From Paraburkholderia sp. PGU19 (GTDB lineage: Bacteria > Pseudomonadota > Gammaproteobacteria > Burkholderiales > Burkholderiaceae): DNA of 64,000 nucleotides. Shown here piece by piece: positions 37,114 to 47,534 of the stretch. The notes under the pieces are model-generated. The model did not search any database and had not been told where the DNA came from. It worked only from the letters and a program-made list of their open reading frames with translations. The first letter of the stretch is position 1. Every line of letters starts with the position of its first letter. The stretch is from contig NZ_AP023179.1 of the NCBI RefSeq assembly GCF_013426915.1, forward strand, positions 1,054,001-1,118,000, in the 5' to 3' direction. A program made the translations under genes and the position numbers.

Positions 37114-38625
37114 ATGACGATTCTTTCGGTGCGCAAATTCTTCGCGGCCGCAGTGCTGATGGCTTGCCTGCCCCTCGTGCCGCATGCGGCGTCGGCGGCG
37201 CCTGCTGCCAATCTGCCTGATTTCACCGATCTGGTCGACAAGGTCGGGCCGGCCGTCGTCAACATTCGCACCACGGCGCGCGTGTCCAACAGCGCGCGCG
37301 GTTTGCCGCCCGGCATGGACGACGGCGACATGTCGGAGTTTTTCCGGCGCTTTTTCGGCATTCCGATGCCGAACTCCCCGCAGTCGCCGCAAACGCCGGG
37401 TACACCCAATTCCCCGCGAGGCGGCAACAACGACCAGGACCAGGCGCCCGATAGCGGCGGCAGCGATTCCGAGCAGAACAGCGGCGTTGGCTCGGGCTTC
37501 ATCCTGTCGGCGGATGGCTATGTGATGACGAACGCCCACGTGATCGACGACGCGGACACGATCTACGTCACGCTCACCGACAAGCGTGAATTCAAGGCCA
37601 AGCTGATCGGCGTCGACGACCGCACGGACGTGGCGGTTGTGAAGATCAACGCGACGAACCTGCCAACCGTGACGATCGGCGACTCGAACAAGGTGCGCGT
37701 CGGCGAATGGGTCGTCGCGATCGGTTCGCCGTTCGGTCTCGAGAACACGGTGACGGCGGGTATCGTCAGCGCGAAGGGGCGCGACACGGGCGACTATCTG
37801 CCGTTCATCCAGACCGACGTCGCCGTGAACCCCGGCAACTCGGGCGGCCCGCTGATCAACATGCAGGGCGAGGTGATCGGTATCAACTCGCAGATCTACA
37901 GCCGCACGGGCGGCTTCATGGGGATATCGTTCGCGATTCCCATCGACGAAGCGATGCGCGTGGCCGACCAGCTGAAAACGTCGGGCAAGGTCACACGTGG
38001 CCGGATTGCCGTCGCGATCGGCGAAGTGACGAAGGACGTGGCCGATTCGCTCGGTCTGCCGAAAGCGCAGGGCGCGCTCGTCAGCAGCGTCGAGCCAGGC
38101 GGTCCCGCCGACAAGGCTGGCGTGCAGCCGGGCGACATCATCCTGAAGTTCAATGGCCACAATGTGGATACGGCGACCGACTTGCCGCGCATGGTCGGTG
38201 ACACGAAACCGGGTACGAAGTCGACGATCACGCTGTGGCGCAAGGGCCAGACGCGCGAATTGCCCGTAACCGTGGCCGAAATGCAACCTGACAAGACGGC
38301 GAAGGTCGACCCGAAGAAGGCGCCGACACCGAAGCCGCGCGCATCGAATGCGCTGGGCGTGGCCGTCAGCGACATTCCGGCCGACCAGATGAAGACGCTC
38401 AAGCTGCGCAACGGCGTGCAGGTCGACGCCGTTGACGGTCCGGCCGCGCGTGTCGGGCTGCAGCGCGGCGACATCATTCTGCGTGTCGGCGACACGGACA
38501 TCACTAGCGCGAAGCAGTTCGACGAAGTGACTGCGCATCTCGACCCGTCGAAGATGGTCGCGTTGCTGGTCCGTCGCGGCGAGAACACGCAGTTCGTGCC
38601 CATTCGCCCGCGCGCGCAGAAGTAA
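37114..38625 (+). CDS. mucD: DegP/DegQ-type periplasmic serine endoprotease MucD
   Basis: A 503-residue HtrA protease. Signal peptide to about residue 29, a Pro/Gly/Asn-rich linker near 88-125, then the trypsin-like domain with His142 (NAHVIDDA), Asp172 (DDRTDVAVV) and Ser243 (GNSGGPLI), and two PDZ domains (about 290-380 and 405-495). It degrades misfolded periplasmic proteins and belongs with the sigma-E genes, 19 bases after rseB. Confidence 0.95.
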   Translation: MTILSVRKFFAAAVLMACLPLVPHAASAAPAANLPDFTDLVDKVGPAVVNIRTTARVSNSARGLPPGMDDGDMSEFFRRFFGIPMPNSPQSPQTPGTPNSPRGGNNDQDQAPDSGGSDSEQNSGVGSGFILSADGYVMTNAHVIDDADTIYVTLTDKREFKAKLIGVDDRTDVAVVKINATNLPTVTIGDSNKVRVGEWVVAIGSPFGLENTVTAGIVSAKGRDTGDYLPFIQTDVAVNPGNSGGPLINMQGEVIGINSQIYSRTGGFMGISFAIPIDEAMRVADQLKTSGKVTRGRIAVAIGEVTKDVADSLGLPKAQGALVSSVEPGGPADKAGVQPGDIILKFNGHNVDTATDLPRMVGDTKPGTKSTITLWRKGQTRELPVTVAEMQPDKTAKVDPKKAPTPKPRASNALGVAVSDIPADQMKTLKLRNGVQVDAVDGPAARVGLQRGDIILRVGDTDITSAKQFDEVTAHLDPSKMVALLVRRGENTQFVPIRPRAQK

Positions 38626-38630
38626 GCGAC

Positions 38631-38900
38631 GTGGTCGACGCGGTGGCATTGCTCACGCTCTACGGCCGCGCGTGGTGCCACCTCTGCGACGACATGCGTG
38701 CCGCGCTCGCGCCTTTGCTGGACGAGTTCGGCGCGCAACTCGAAGTGATCGACATCGATGCCGATCCTTCGCTCGAAGCGCGTTACAACGATTGGGTTCC
38801 CGTGCTGGTTCATGAGGGCGTCGAGCTGTGTCATTACCATCTCGACGAAGCGCGGGTCCGTGCGGCGTTGGCGGGGCATCACGCAACGCGGCCGCGTTGA
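38631..38900 (+). CDS. glutaredoxin-like DUF836 protein
   Basis: An 89-residue thioredoxin-fold protein with the redox motif CHLC at residues 16-19 and the cis-Pro region DWVPVLV near 54-60. It matches the glutaredoxin-like DUF836 family. It starts with GTG 5 bases after the mucD stop, so translation is probably coupled to it. There is no signal peptide, so it should be cytoplasmic. Substrate unknown. Confidence 0.85.
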   Translation: MVDAVALLTLYGRAWCHLCDDMRAALAPLLDEFGAQLEVIDIDADPSLEARYNDWVPVLVHEGVELCHYHLDEARVRAALAGHHATRPR

Positions 38901-39033
38901 ACACAGCGGATGCGCTAACGAATCTGCAGGGCGAAAGCGGGCGGCCAGATAGCACGAATAACGCCCGCTACCCGTAAGTCCCGCCCGTCGACCCCCTTTT
39001 CGGCTAAAATAGATAGGTTTTTCACTTACTTAC

Positions 39034-39069
39034 AAGGCGTGCTCCGCTATCGTCAGAGCGCGCCTTTTT
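39034..39069 (+). terminator. terminator-like hairpin in the lepA leader
   Basis: An 11-bp stem (AAGGCGTGCTC / GAGCGCGCCTT, one T-G pair) with an 11-base loop is followed by a short T-run. It ends 17 bases before the lepA ATG. A TAAAAT at 39005-39010 lies upstream as a possible -10 box. It may end the rpoE operon or attenuate lepA. Confidence 0.55.
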
Positions 39070-39086
39070 CGCTTGATCGGCACTGA

Positions 39087-40880
39087 ATGGATCATATTCG
39101 TAACTTTTCGATCATTGCGCACATCGACCATGGCAAGTCGACGCTCGCCGATCGCATCATCCAGCTTTGCGGCGGTCTGTCGGACCGCGAGATGGAATCG
39201 CAGGTCCTCGACTCGATGGATCTCGAACGCGAGCGTGGCATCACCATCAAGGCACAAACGGCCGCGCTGTCTTACCGCGCGCGCGACGGCAAGCTGTACA
39301 ACCTGAACATGATCGACACGCCCGGGCACGTCGACTTCTCGTACGAGGTCAGCCGCTCGCTCTCCGCGTGTGAAGGCGCGCTGCTGGTCGTCGACGCGAG
39401 TCAGGGCGTCGAGGCGCAAACGGTCGCCAACTGCTACACGGCCATCGAACTTGGCGTCGAAGTGGTGCCCGTGCTCAACAAGATCGACCTGCCGGCCGCA
39501 AACCCCGAAAACGCAATCACCGAGATCGAAGACGTGATCGGCATCGACGCCACCGATGCCACGCATTGCAGCGCGAAGACGGGCTTGGGCGTCCAGGATG
39601 TGCTCGAAGCGCTGATCGCGAAAGTGCCGCCGCCGAAGGGCAGCCCGGACGAGCCGCTGCAGGCGCTGATCATCGACTCGTGGTTCGATAACTACGTCGG
39701 CGTCGTGATGCTGGTGCGTATCGTCAACGGTACGCTGCGTCCGAAAGACAAGATCCGCATGATGGCGACGGGCGCCGAATATCCCGTCGAGCACGTCGGC
39801 GTGTTCACGCCGAAATCGAAGAATCTGGAAGAACTGTCGGCAGGGCAGGTGGGCTTCATCATCGCCGGCATCAAGGAACTGACGGCGGCGAAGGTCGGCG
39901 ACACCGTCACCATCGTCAAGCGTCCCGCGGCTGAACCGCTGCCCGGATTCAAGGAAGTGAAGCCGCAGGTGTTCGCCGGTCTCTATCCCGTTGAAGCGAA
40001 CCAGTACGACGCGCTGCGCGAATCGCTGGAAAAGCTCAAGCTCAACGACGCATCGCTGATGTACGAGCCGGAAGTGTCTCAGGCGCTCGGCTTTGGTTTC
40101 CGTTGCGGCTTCCTTGGTCTGTTGCATATGGAGATCGTCCAGGAACGGCTCGAGCGCGAGTTCGACATGGACCTGATCACCACCGCGCCGACCGTGGTGT
40201 ATGAAGTCGTGCAGCGCGACGGCACGATCTTGACGGTCGAGAATCCGGCGAAGATGCCGGACCCGTCGAAGATCGAAGAAGTGCGCGAGCCGATCGTCAC
40301 CGTGAACCTGTACATGCCGCAAGACTATGTCGGCTCGGTGATTACGCTGTGCACGCAAAAGCGCGGTTCACAGATCAACATGCAGTACCACGGACGCCAG
40401 GTGCAGTTGACGTACGAAATCCCGATGGGCGAAATCGTGCTCGACTTCTTTGACCGGCTGAAGTCGGTGTCGCGCGGTTATGCGTCGATGGACTACGAGT
40501 TCAAGGAATATCGCGCGTCGGACGTCGTGAAGGTCGACATGCTGATCAACGGCGACAAGGTCGACGCGTTGTCGGTGATCGTTCACCGTTCGCAGAGCCA
40601 ATATCGCGGCCGCGAAGTCGCTGCGAAGATGCGCGAAATCATTCCGCGTCAGATGTATGACGTCGCCATTCAGGCAACCATCGGTGCGCACATCATTGCG
40701 CGCGAGAACATCAAAGCACTTCGTAAGAACGTTCTGGCAAAGTGCTACGGCGGCGACATTACGCGTAAGAAGAAGCTGTTGGAAAAGCAGAAGGAAGGTA
40801 AGAAGCGGATGAAGCAGGTCGGCTCCGTCGAGATTCCGCAAGAGGCTTTCCTCGCTATTCTGCGCGTCGAAGACAAATAA
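39087..40880 (+). CDS. lepA: elongation factor 4 LepA
   Basis: A 597-residue translational GTPase. G1 is AHIDHGKST at residues 11-19, switch II is DTPGHVDF and G4 is NKIDLP. The EF-G-like domains and the LepA-specific C-terminal domain ([22 protein letters not shown] and [26 protein letters not shown]) are complete. EF4 acts on ribosomes under stress or during initiation. It precedes lepB by 19 bases, the same order as in E. coli. Confidence 0.97.
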   Translation: MDHIRNFSIIAHIDHGKSTLADRIIQLCGGLSDREMESQVLDSMDLERERGITIKAQTAALSYRARDGKLYNLNMIDTPGHVDFSYEVSRSLSACEGALLVVDASQGVEAQTVANCYTAIELGVEVVPVLNKIDLPAANPENAITEIEDVIGIDATDATHCSAKTGLGVQDVLEALIAKVPPPKGSPDEPLQALIIDSWFDNYVGVVMLVRIVNGTLRPKDKIRMMATGAEYPVEHVGVFTPKSKNLEELSAGQVGFIIAGIKELTAAKVGDTVTIVKRPAAEPLPGFKEVKPQVFAGLYPVEANQYDALRESLEKLKLNDASLMYEPEVSQALGFGFRCGFLGLLHMEIVQERLEREFDMDLITTAPTVVYEVVQRDGTILTVENPAKMPDPSKIEEVREPIVTVNLYMPQDYVGSVITLCTQKRGSQINMQYHGRQVQLTYEIPMGEIVLDFFDRLKSVSRGYASMDYEFKEYRASDVVKVDMLINGDKVDALSVIVHRSQSQYRGREVAAKMREIIPRQMYDVAIQATIGAHIIARENIKALRKNVLAKCYGGDITRKKKLLEKQKEGKKRMKQVGSVEIPQEAFLAILRVEDK

Positions 40881-40899
40881 GACTAAGAACTGGAACCCT

Positions 40900-41793
40900 A
40901 TGAATTTTGCGCTGATTCTTTTTGTGCTCGTGATCTTTACGGGCGTGGCATGGGTCGCGGACAAACTGGTTTTCCTGCCAAAACGGCGCCGCGCGGCGGA
41001 AGCCGCCGTCGCCGAGTTCGACAATCAGCAGGCACGCGTCGGCGAACGTTTCGCCGATGAGAATGCGCCCTCCACACGCGCGCGCCTGCGTGAGGAAAAG
41101 CTGCGCCAGCCGTGGTGGCTCGAATACACGGCGAGTTTTTTCCCGGTGATTCTCGTCGTGTTCGTCGTGCGTTCGTTCGTCGTCGAGCCGTTCAAGATTC
41201 CGTCGGGTTCGATGGTGCCGACGCTGCTCGTCGGCGACTTCATCCTCGTCAACAAGTTCGATTACGGCATCCGTCTGCCCATCACGAATACGAAGGTCAC
41301 GGAAGGCCGTCCGCTGCAGCGTGGCGATGTCGTCGTGTTCCGCTACCCGAAAGACGAATCGGTTGACTACATCAAGCGCGTGATCGGCCTGCCTGGCGAC
41401 GTCGTCTCGTACGAGGACAAGCAGCTCACAATCAATGGCAAGCCGGTGCCCGAGACGGCGCTGCCCGATTACTTCGATGAAGAGCGTATCGGCTACGCGA
41501 AGCAGTTCGAAGAAGACCTCGACGGGCGCAAGAACCGCATTCTCAATAATCCGGCCGTGCCGCCGTTCATCGTCGGCGCGGAAGACTTCCCTTATCGAGA
41601 TAACTGCAAGTACGACGCACGCGGCGTCACATGCAAGGTGCCGCCGGGCAACTACTTCATGATGGGCGACAACCGCGACAACAGTGCGGACAGCCGCTAT
41701 TGGGGCTTCGCGCCGGACAAGAACATCGTCGGTCGCGCGTTCTTCATCTGGATGAACTTCAGCAATTTGAAACGCATCGGCGGCTTCCATTGA
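40900..41793 (+). CDS. lepB: signal peptidase I
   Basis: A 297-residue type I signal peptidase that cuts Sec and Tat leader peptides. Two N-terminal membrane helices (about 3-22 and 78-93) are followed by catalytic Ser104 (PSGSMVPTL) and Lys159 (DYIKRVIGLPGD). The conserved MGDNRDNSADSR box is present near the C-terminus. It is in the lepA-lepB-rnc-era order typical of proteobacteria. Confidence 0.96.
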   Translation: MNFALILFVLVIFTGVAWVADKLVFLPKRRRAAEAAVAEFDNQQARVGERFADENAPSTRARLREEKLRQPWWLEYTASFFPVILVVFVVRSFVVEPFKIPSGSMVPTLLVGDFILVNKFDYGIRLPITNTKVTEGRPLQRGDVVVFRYPKDESVDYIKRVIGLPGDVVSYEDKQLTINGKPVPETALPDYFDEERIGYAKQFEEDLDGRKNRILNNPAVPPFIVGAEDFPYRDNCKYDARGVTCKVPPGNYFMMGDNRDNSADSRYWGFAPDKNIVGRAFFIWMNFSNLKRIGGFH

Positions 41794-41802
41794 TCGCCAC
41801 TC

Positions 41803-41865
41803 GCGCATCGCAAGACGATGCGCACTGAACCCGCGCAACACGTCGCGCATCGAGCGCGACGTGTT
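41803..41865 (+). other. tandem hairpins in the lepB-rnc spacer
   Basis: Hairpin one pairs GCGCATCG with CGATGCGC (41803-41823, loop CAAGA). Hairpin two pairs AACACGTCGCGC with GCGCGACGTGTT (41837-41865, loop ATCGA). Neither has a T-run. They lie 112 bases upstream of rnc and might be RNA processing or stability elements. Confidence 0.55.
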
Positions 41866-41977
41866 ATCACGCTACTTTAACAACGCGCGGTAACGTCGCT
41901 ACAACACGCTTTTTCGGCGCCGGGGCTGCGGGGCTCACTCTCTCCGCCCCGTGATGCGCCCGCGTTATACTCTGCAC

Positions 41978-43258
41978 ATGCCCCTATCTCCGTTGGAAAG
42001 CCGTTTGCGCTACGAATTTCGCAATGCGGAATTGTTGCGCCAGGCTTTAACTCACCGCAGTCACAGTGCCACGCATAACGAGCGGCTGGAATTTCTCGGC
42101 GACTCCGTTCTGAATTGCGCGGTGGCTGCGCTTTTGTTCCAACGTTTCGGGAAACTGGACGAGGGTGATCTATCCCGCGTTCGCGCCAATCTGGTCAAGC
42201 AACAGTCGTTGTACGAGATTGCTCAGGCCCTGAATATTTCCGAAAGCTTGCGGCTCGGTGAAGGCGAATTGCGCAGCGGCGGTTTCCGCCGCCCGTCCAT
42301 TCTCGCGGACACGCTGGAAGCCATTCTGGGCGCGATCTTTCTCGACAGCGGGTTCGAGGCGGCGCAGACGGTCATCAAGCGCCTGTACGTGCCGATTCTC
42401 GATCACATCGACCCGCGTACCCTTGGCAAGGATGCCAAGACCTTGCTGCAAGAGTATCTGCAGGGCCACAAGATTCCGCTGCCTACCTACACTGTCGTCG
42501 CCACGCATGGTGCGGCGCACAATCAGCAGTTCGAAGTCGAGTGCACCGTGCCGAAGCTGGACGTGAAGGTCTCCGGTTCGGGCGCGAGTCGCCGTGCGGC
42601 CGAGCAGGCCGCGGCAAAGAAGGCGCTCGACGAGGTGATGGCGGCGGCGCCCGCCATGGTGGCCAAGCCGAAGCGCTCGAAGAGCGCGCGCGCGGCCAAG
42701 CAGGCCGAGACCGAAATCGTGCCGGGCGTGACGGGTGTTCAGGCGGCGCTCGATCTGCGCGCGCCCGATACGCGGAGGTCTGATCGAGCGTCACGCGCCG
42801 TGGAGGCGAAGCCGGTCACACCCGAGGTACCGTCGGCAGGGCAGGCGGCTGCGGCGGCGCCGCTCGCGGTCATACGCGCGGCGCATGTCGAGTACAGCCA
42901 GGAATCCGCTGGCGGCGACAAGACCGAGCGCGCCACGCGCTCGGCAGACAAACCGGAAACCGTACTGAAACTGGCCGAGCGTCCCGCGGAACGCCTGAAT
43001 CAGGACAAGCCCGACACGCCGGCGCGCGCAGCGGAAAAGACGCCTGAGAAGCCTGTCGAAAAATCGGCTGACAAGGCGTCGGACAAACCTGCCGATAAAT
43101 CTGCGGAAAAACCCGCCGAAAAACCCGACACCAACACTCGCGGCACGGACAAAACCGCGTCGCGCGCCCGCGAGGCCGCTCCCGGCGCAAGCGCGGGCGA
43201 TCTCGAACCCGGCGTCGCCGGCGCGGTGCACACCCGCGTGGCCGATGCCGGTCATTGA
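41978..43258 (+). CDS. rnc: ribonuclease III with long C-terminal extension
   Basis: A 426-residue double-strand RNA endonuclease. The catalytic signature [11 protein letters not shown] holds Glu38 and Asp42; Asp111 and Glu114 lie in [12 protein letters not shown]. The dsRNA-binding domain covers about 152-220. Residues from about 221 form an extension of roughly 200 residues rich in Lys, Ala, Pro and Glu, with near-repeats such as [12 protein letters not shown]. coli RNase III has only 226 residues. I chose ATG 41978; the upstream frame start at 41951 is less likely. Confidence 0.94.
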   Translation: MPLSPLESRLRYEFRNAELLRQALTHRSHSATHNERLEFLGDSVLNCAVAALLFQRFGKLDEGDLSRVRANLVKQQSLYEIAQALNISESLRLGEGELRSGGFRRPSILADTLEAILGAIFLDSGFEAAQTVIKRLYVPILDHIDPRTLGKDAKTLLQEYLQGHKIPLPTYTVVATHGAAHNQQFEVECTVPKLDVKVSGSGASRRAAEQAAAKKALDEVMAAAPAMVAKPKRSKSARAAKQAETEIVPGVTGVQAALDLRAPDTRRSDRASRAVEAKPVTPEVPSAGQAAAAAPLAVIRAAHVEYSQESAGGDKTERATRSADKPETVLKLAERPAERLNQDKPDTPARAAEKTPEKPVEKSADKASDKPADKSAEKPAEKPDTNTRGTDKTASRAREAAPGASAGDLEPGVAGAVHTRVADAGH

Positions 43259-43322
43259 ACGCTATACGCCGTGGCCGCGCTCGACCTGACGCGCGTCCAC
43301 ACGAACCTGCCGTAGTACGAAT

Positions 43323-44222
43323 ATGAACGCTCCCACTCCCACTGGTTTTCGCTGCGGCATGGTCGCAATCGTCGGCCGCCCGAACGTCGGCAAGTCGACG
43401 CTGATGAACGCGCTGGTTGGCCAGAAAGTCAGCATCACGTCGCGCAAGGCGCAGACCACCCGCCACCGCATCACGGGCATCAATACGATCGACGACGCGC
43501 AGTACATTTTCGTCGACACGCCTGGCTTTCAGACGCGTCACAGCACCGCGCTGAACCGTTCGCTGAATCGCGCGGTCACGTCGACGCTGTCGTCTGTCGA
43601 CGCCGTGCTGTTCGTGATCGAAGCCGGCCGCTTCGGTCCCGACGACCAGAAGGTGCTCGACCTGATCCCGAAATCCGCGCCGACGCTGCTCATCGCGAAC
43701 AAGCTCGACCGCGTGAGCGACAAGGACTCGCTGTTTCCGTTCATGCAGCAGATGAGCGCGCTGCGCGAGTTCAGGGAAATCGTGCCGCTGTCGGCCAAGA
43801 ATCCTGACGACATCAAGCGCCTGCTGGCGACCGTCAAGCCGTATCTGCCCGAGGGCCAGCCGATCTACGGCGAAGACGATCTGACCGATCGCAGCGAGCG
43901 CTTCCTCGCCGCCGAAATTCTGCGCGAGAAAGTGTTCCGCTGGACGGGCGACGAACTGCCGTACACGAGCACGGTGCTGATCGACAAGTTCGAGACGGAA
44001 GGGCGCCTGCGTCGCATTTTCGCGACGATCCTCGTCGAGCGCGATATGCACAAGGCGATGATCATCGGCCAGAAGGGTGCGAAGCTGAAGCAGATCAGCA
44101 CGGAAGCGCGCCTCGACATGGAGAAGCTGTTCGACGGCCCCGTGTATCTGGAGACGTTCATCAAGGTGAAGAGTGGCTGGGCCGACAATGAAGCCGGACT
44201 CCGCGCCTATGGTTACGAATGA
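43323..44222 (+). CDS. era: GTPase Era
   Basis: A 299-residue ribosome-assembly GTPase that binds 16S rRNA. G1 GRPNVGKST lies at residues 17-25, G2 includes TTRHR, G3 is DTPGFQT and G4 is NKLDRV. The C-terminal KH domain ([22 protein letters not shown]) is intact. It follows rnc, as in many bacteria. Confidence 0.97.
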   Translation: MNAPTPTGFRCGMVAIVGRPNVGKSTLMNALVGQKVSITSRKAQTTRHRITGINTIDDAQYIFVDTPGFQTRHSTALNRSLNRAVTSTLSSVDAVLFVIEAGRFGPDDQKVLDLIPKSAPTLLIANKLDRVSDKDSLFPFMQQMSALREFREIVPLSAKNPDDIKRLLATVKPYLPEGQPIYGEDDLTDRSERFLAAEILREKVFRWTGDELPYTSTVLIDKFETEGRLRRIFATILVERDMHKAMIIGQKGAKLKQISTEARLDMEKLFDGPVYLETFIKVKSGWADNEAGLRAYGYE

Positions 44223-45213
44223 CGGCGCACCGGACACCCAATCTGACGCGTGGATGACGCCGCCGAACGAAACACACCCTGACGCCGATCCCGACGACGC
44301 CTCCGCTCACGACGAGCAGCCGGCTTCGTTCGCGCCGCCGCCGCGCGCCAAGCCGGCGCGTCCCGCACGTTCGACGAAACGCAGCGCATCGCGCCAGGAC
44401 GCCGATGACTTCGGCGAAGGCGGCGATCACGCCGAAGCCGCGCTGCGCAAGACATCAGGGCGTCGTTCGACGTCGCGCGTGCAGCGTGCGCCAGCTTCCG
44501 ACTTCCGTATCTCCGAGCAACCCGCGTTCGTGCTGCATAGCTATCCGTATCGCGAGACGAGCCTGATCGTCGACGTGCTGTCGCGCGATCACGGCCGCAT
44601 TGCGCTCGTCGCGAAGGGCGCGAAGCGTCCGCATTCCGCGCTGCGCGGCGTACTGCAAACTTTCCAGCCCTTGTCGCTTTCATGGTCCGGCAAGTCCGAG
44701 ATGCGCACGCTGACGGGCGCCGAGTGGGTTGGCGGCATGTTGCCGCTCGGTGGCGACGCGCTGTTGTGCGGCTTTTACGTGAACGAATTGCTCGTCAAGT
44801 TTCTCGCGCGCGAAGATCCGCATCCCCAACTGTTCCATCACTACGTCGTCACGCTGACGCGCCTCGCGCACGACGAGCCGCCCGTGCAGGTGCTGCGTTC
44901 GTTCGAGCGCGTGTTGCTGCGCGAAACCGGCTACGCGATGTCGCTCAATCGCACAGTGGCGCGCAAGGCCGTGGTGCCTGACGGCCGCTACGTGTTCGAT
45001 CCCGAGCGCGGCCTGCGCGAAGCATCGGACGAGTATCCTTCGAACTGGCCTGTGATCAGCGGACAGACCTTGCTCGACATGGAGCAGGACGATTACCATC
45101 GAGCGCAGACCGTCGCGCAAAGCAAGACGCTGATGCGCTTTTTGCTCAACACCTATCTGGGGGGCACGCCGCTCGCGACCCGCCAGATCCTGATCGACCT
45201 GCAGAATCTATGA
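44209..45213 (+). CDS. recO: DNA repair protein RecO with N-terminal extension
   Basis: About 334 residues. RecO helps RecR load RecA at gaps. The OB-fold core begins near residue 97 ([20 protein letters not shown]) and contains [25 protein letters not shown]; the C-terminal helical part is complete. The first 95 residues are a low-complexity extension rich in Ala, Asp, Pro, Arg and Ser. I chose ATG 44209, overlapping the era end by 14 bases; 44188 is another option. The stop overlaps the pdxJ start (ATGA). Confidence 0.9.
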   Translation: MVTNDGAPDTQSDAWMTPPNETHPDADPDDASAHDEQPASFAPPPRAKPARPARSTKRSASRQDADDFGEGGDHAEAALRKTSGRRSTSRVQRAPASDFRISEQPAFVLHSYPYRETSLIVDVLSRDHGRIALVAKGAKRPHSALRGVLQTFQPLSLSWSGKSEMRTLTGAEWVGGMLPLGGDALLCGFYVNELLVKFLAREDPHPQLFHHYVVTLTRLAHDEPPVQVLRSFERVLLRETGYAMSLNRTVARKAVVPDGRYVFDPERGLREASDEYPSNWPVISGQTLLDMEQDDYHRAQTVAQSKTLMRFLLNTYLGGTPLATRQILIDLQNL

Positions 45214-45974
45214 GCTTCTTTCTGACTTCTCCGACTGTGATCGACCTCGGCGTGAACATCGATCACGTCGCCACGCTGCGCAATGTGCGCGGCACGTCCT
45301 ATCCCGATCCGATCCGCGCCGCGTTGCAGGCTGAAGAGGCGGGCGCCGATGCGATCACGCTGCATCTGCGCGAAGACCGCCGTCATATCGTCGATGCCGA
45401 CGTGCGCGCGCTGCGCTCGCAACTGAAGACGCGCATGAACCTCGAATGCGCGGTGACGCAGGAGATGCTCGACATTGCATGCGAAGTGCAGCCGCACGAC
45501 GTGTGTCTCGTGCCGGAAAAGCGTCAGGAACTGACGACGGAGGGCGGCCTCGACGTCGTCGGGCACTTCGAGGCCGTGCGTGCCGCTTGCAAGCAACTTG
45601 CTGACGCCGGCTCGCGCGTGTCGCTCTTCATCGATGCCGATGAAACGCAGATTCGCGCCGCGCACGAAGCGGGCGCGCCCGTGATCGAACTGCACACGGG
45701 CGCTTATGCGGAAGTGCACGACGCGAGCGAACAGCAGCGCGAGTACGAGCGCATCGTGCGCGGCGTCGAGTTCGGCGCGTCGCTGGGGCTGAAGGTCAAC
45801 GCGGGTCATGGCCTGCATTACACGAACGTCCAGCAGATTGCGGCGATCGAAGGCATCGTCGAACTGAACATCGGCCACGCGATCGTCGCGCATGCGATCT
45901 TCGCGGGCTGGGACAACGCCGTGCGCGAAATGAAGGCGATCATGGTCGCCGCGCGTCTCGCAGCGCGTGCCTAA
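45210..45974 (+). CDS. pdxJ: pyridoxine 5'-phosphate synthase
   Basis: A 254-residue TIM-barrel enzyme that joins 1-deoxy-xylulose 5-phosphate and 3-amino-2-oxopropyl phosphate in vitamin B6 synthesis. The opening [22 protein letters not shown], then HLREDRRHI, the ELHTGAYAE segment and the [12 protein letters not shown] motif are all family hallmarks. It is coupled to recO by a 4-base overlap and followed by acpS, the same order as in E. coli. Confidence 0.97.
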   Translation: MSFFLTSPTVIDLGVNIDHVATLRNVRGTSYPDPIRAALQAEEAGADAITLHLREDRRHIVDADVRALRSQLKTRMNLECAVTQEMLDIACEVQPHDVCLVPEKRQELTTEGGLDVVGHFEAVRAACKQLADAGSRVSLFIDADETQIRAAHEAGAPVIELHTGAYAEVHDASEQQREYERIVRGVEFGASLGLKVNAGHGLHYTNVQQIAAIEGIVELNIGHAIVAHAIFAGWDNAVREMKAIMVAARLAARA

Positions 45975-46016
45975 CCAGACACGGCAACACGGATAACGGA
46001 TAGCGACGGTACACGT

Positions 46017-46424
46017 ATGGCGATCTACGGCATTGGCACCGACGTCGTTCAGGTAAGCCGCGTCGCGGCGGTCATGGAGCGCACCAACGGACGCTTCGCC
46101 GAGAAAGTGCTCGGCCCCGATGAGCTGCGCATCTATCACGCGCGTAATGCGCGTTCGCAGGTGCGCGGCCTCGCGTTTCTCGCGACCCGTTTCTCCGTCA
46201 AGGAAGCGTTCTCTAAAGCGATCGGACTCGGCATGCGCTGGCCGATGACGTGGCGCGCGTTGCAGACGCTGAACGAACCGAGCGGCCGTCCGATGTGCGT
46301 CGCGTCGGGCGAACTCGCCGACTGGCTGGCCGAGCGCGGTATCACGTCGAAAGTGACTTTGTCCGATGAGCGTGATTACGCGGTGTCGTTCGTGATTGCC
46401 GAGACGGCTGACCCTTCTGCCTGA
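46017..46424 (+). CDS. acpS: holo-ACP synthase
   Basis: A 135-residue enzyme that moves the phosphopantetheine arm from CoA onto ACP Ser37. The two Mg-binding motifs, [12 protein letters not shown] at residues 4-15 and [13 protein letters not shown] near 60-72, are conserved. It follows pdxJ by 42 bases. Its substrate gene acpP is at 32252-32491. Confidence 0.95.
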   Translation: MAIYGIGTDVVQVSRVAAVMERTNGRFAEKVLGPDELRIYHARNARSQVRGLAFLATRFSVKEAFSKAIGLGMRWPMTWRALQTLNEPSGRPMCVASGELADWLAERGITSKVTLSDERDYAVSFVIAETADPSA

Positions 46425-46432
46425 TTCTTTCG

Positions 46433-46457
46433 ACGCGGCGCAAACACTGCGCCGCGT
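46433..46457 (+). terminator. candidate terminator between acpS and nagZ
   Basis: A perfect 10-bp stem ACGCGGCGCA / TGCGCCGCGT with loop AACAC is followed by a pyrimidine-rich run (TCTTCCCTCTCTTT). It is weak as a T-run, so it may only reduce transcription into nagZ. Confidence 0.45.
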
Positions 46458-46481
46458 TCTTCCCTCTCTTTCACAAATCCG

Positions 46482-47513
46482 ATGAAACTGACTCCTGGCC
46501 CGGTGATGCTCGACGTCGTCGGCAAGACATTGAACGCCGACGACGAGCGCCGCCTCGCCCATCCGATGACAGGCGGCGTGATCCTGTTCGCGCGCCACTT
46601 CGAGAGCCGCGCGCAACTCGTCGCGCTGACGAATGCGATCCGCGACATACGCGACGATCTGCTGATCGCCGTCGATCACGAAGGCGGCCGCGTGCAGCGC
46701 TTTCGCACTGACGGCTTCACGGTGCTGCCCGCGATGGGCAAGCTCGGCGCGTTGTGGGACGACGACGTGCTGCGCGCGACCAAGGTGACGACGGCTGTCG
46801 GCTACGTGCTTGCGTCCGAGCTGCGCGCGTGCGGTATCGATATGAGCTTCACGCCCGTGCTCGATCTGAACTACGGCCACTCGCAAGTGATCGGAGACCG
46901 CGCGTTCCATCGCGATCCGCGCGTCGTGACGATGCTCGCGAAGAGCCTCAATCATGGTCTCGCGCTTGCGGGCATGGCGAACTGCGGCAAGCATTTTCCG
47001 GGACACGGCTTCGCTTCGGCGGATTCGCACGTCGCCGTGCCCGTCGACGAGCGCACCCTCGACGAGATTCTCAGCGAAGACGTCACGCCCTATGACTGGC
47101 TCGGCTTGTCGCTCGCGTCGGTGCTGCCGGGGCATGTGATTTACCCGAAGGTCGACAGCAAGCCGGCGGGATTCTCGCGCGTGTGGATTCAGGACATTCT
47201 GCGCACGAAGCTCGGCTTCGAAGGCGCGATTTTCAGCGACGATCTGTCGATGGAGGCGGCGCGCCAGGGCGGCACGCTGACGCAAGCCGCGACGGCCGCG
47301 CTCGAAGCGGGTGTCGATATGGTGCTGATCTGCAATCAGCCCGACGAGGCGGGCAAGGTGCTCGACGCGCTGCGCTTCATGCCGTCGGAGGAATCGAGGC
47401 AGCGTCTCGAACGGATGCGGCCGCGTGGCGACGCGCTGTCGTGGGCACAACTGATGGACGAGCCGCAGTATCAGCAAGCACAGTCGTTGTTGCGCGAGGC
47501 GTTCGCGGGCTGA
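46482..47513 (+). CDS. nagZ: beta-N-acetylglucosaminidase NagZ
   Basis: A 343-residue family 3 glycosidase that removes N-acetylglucosamine from muropeptides during cell-wall recycling in the cytoplasm. The signature NCGKHFPGHGFASADSH contains the NagZ His/Asp acid-base pair, and the nucleophile Asp is in IFSDDLSMEA. The length matches. A bidirectional terminator follows at 47535-47568. Confidence 0.95.
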   Translation: MKLTPGPVMLDVVGKTLNADDERRLAHPMTGGVILFARHFESRAQLVALTNAIRDIRDDLLIAVDHEGGRVQRFRTDGFTVLPAMGKLGALWDDDVLRATKVTTAVGYVLASELRACGIDMSFTPVLDLNYGHSQVIGDRAFHRDPRVVTMLAKSLNHGLALAGMANCGKHFPGHGFASADSHVAVPVDERTLDEILSEDVTPYDWLGLSLASVLPGHVIYPKVDSKPAGFSRVWIQDILRTKLGFEGAIFSDDLSMEAARQGGTLTQAATAALEAGVDMVLICNQPDEAGKVLDALRFMPSEESRQRLERMRPRGDALSWAQLMDEPQYQQAQSLLREAFAG

Positions 47514-47534
47514 TCTTCGCTTCGCGGTCGAAAA

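Noticed and set aside
45153..47477. A 774-codon open frame on the minus strand
   Set aside because: It runs opposite to pdxJ, acpS and nagZ, all of which show full family motifs, so it is a shadow.
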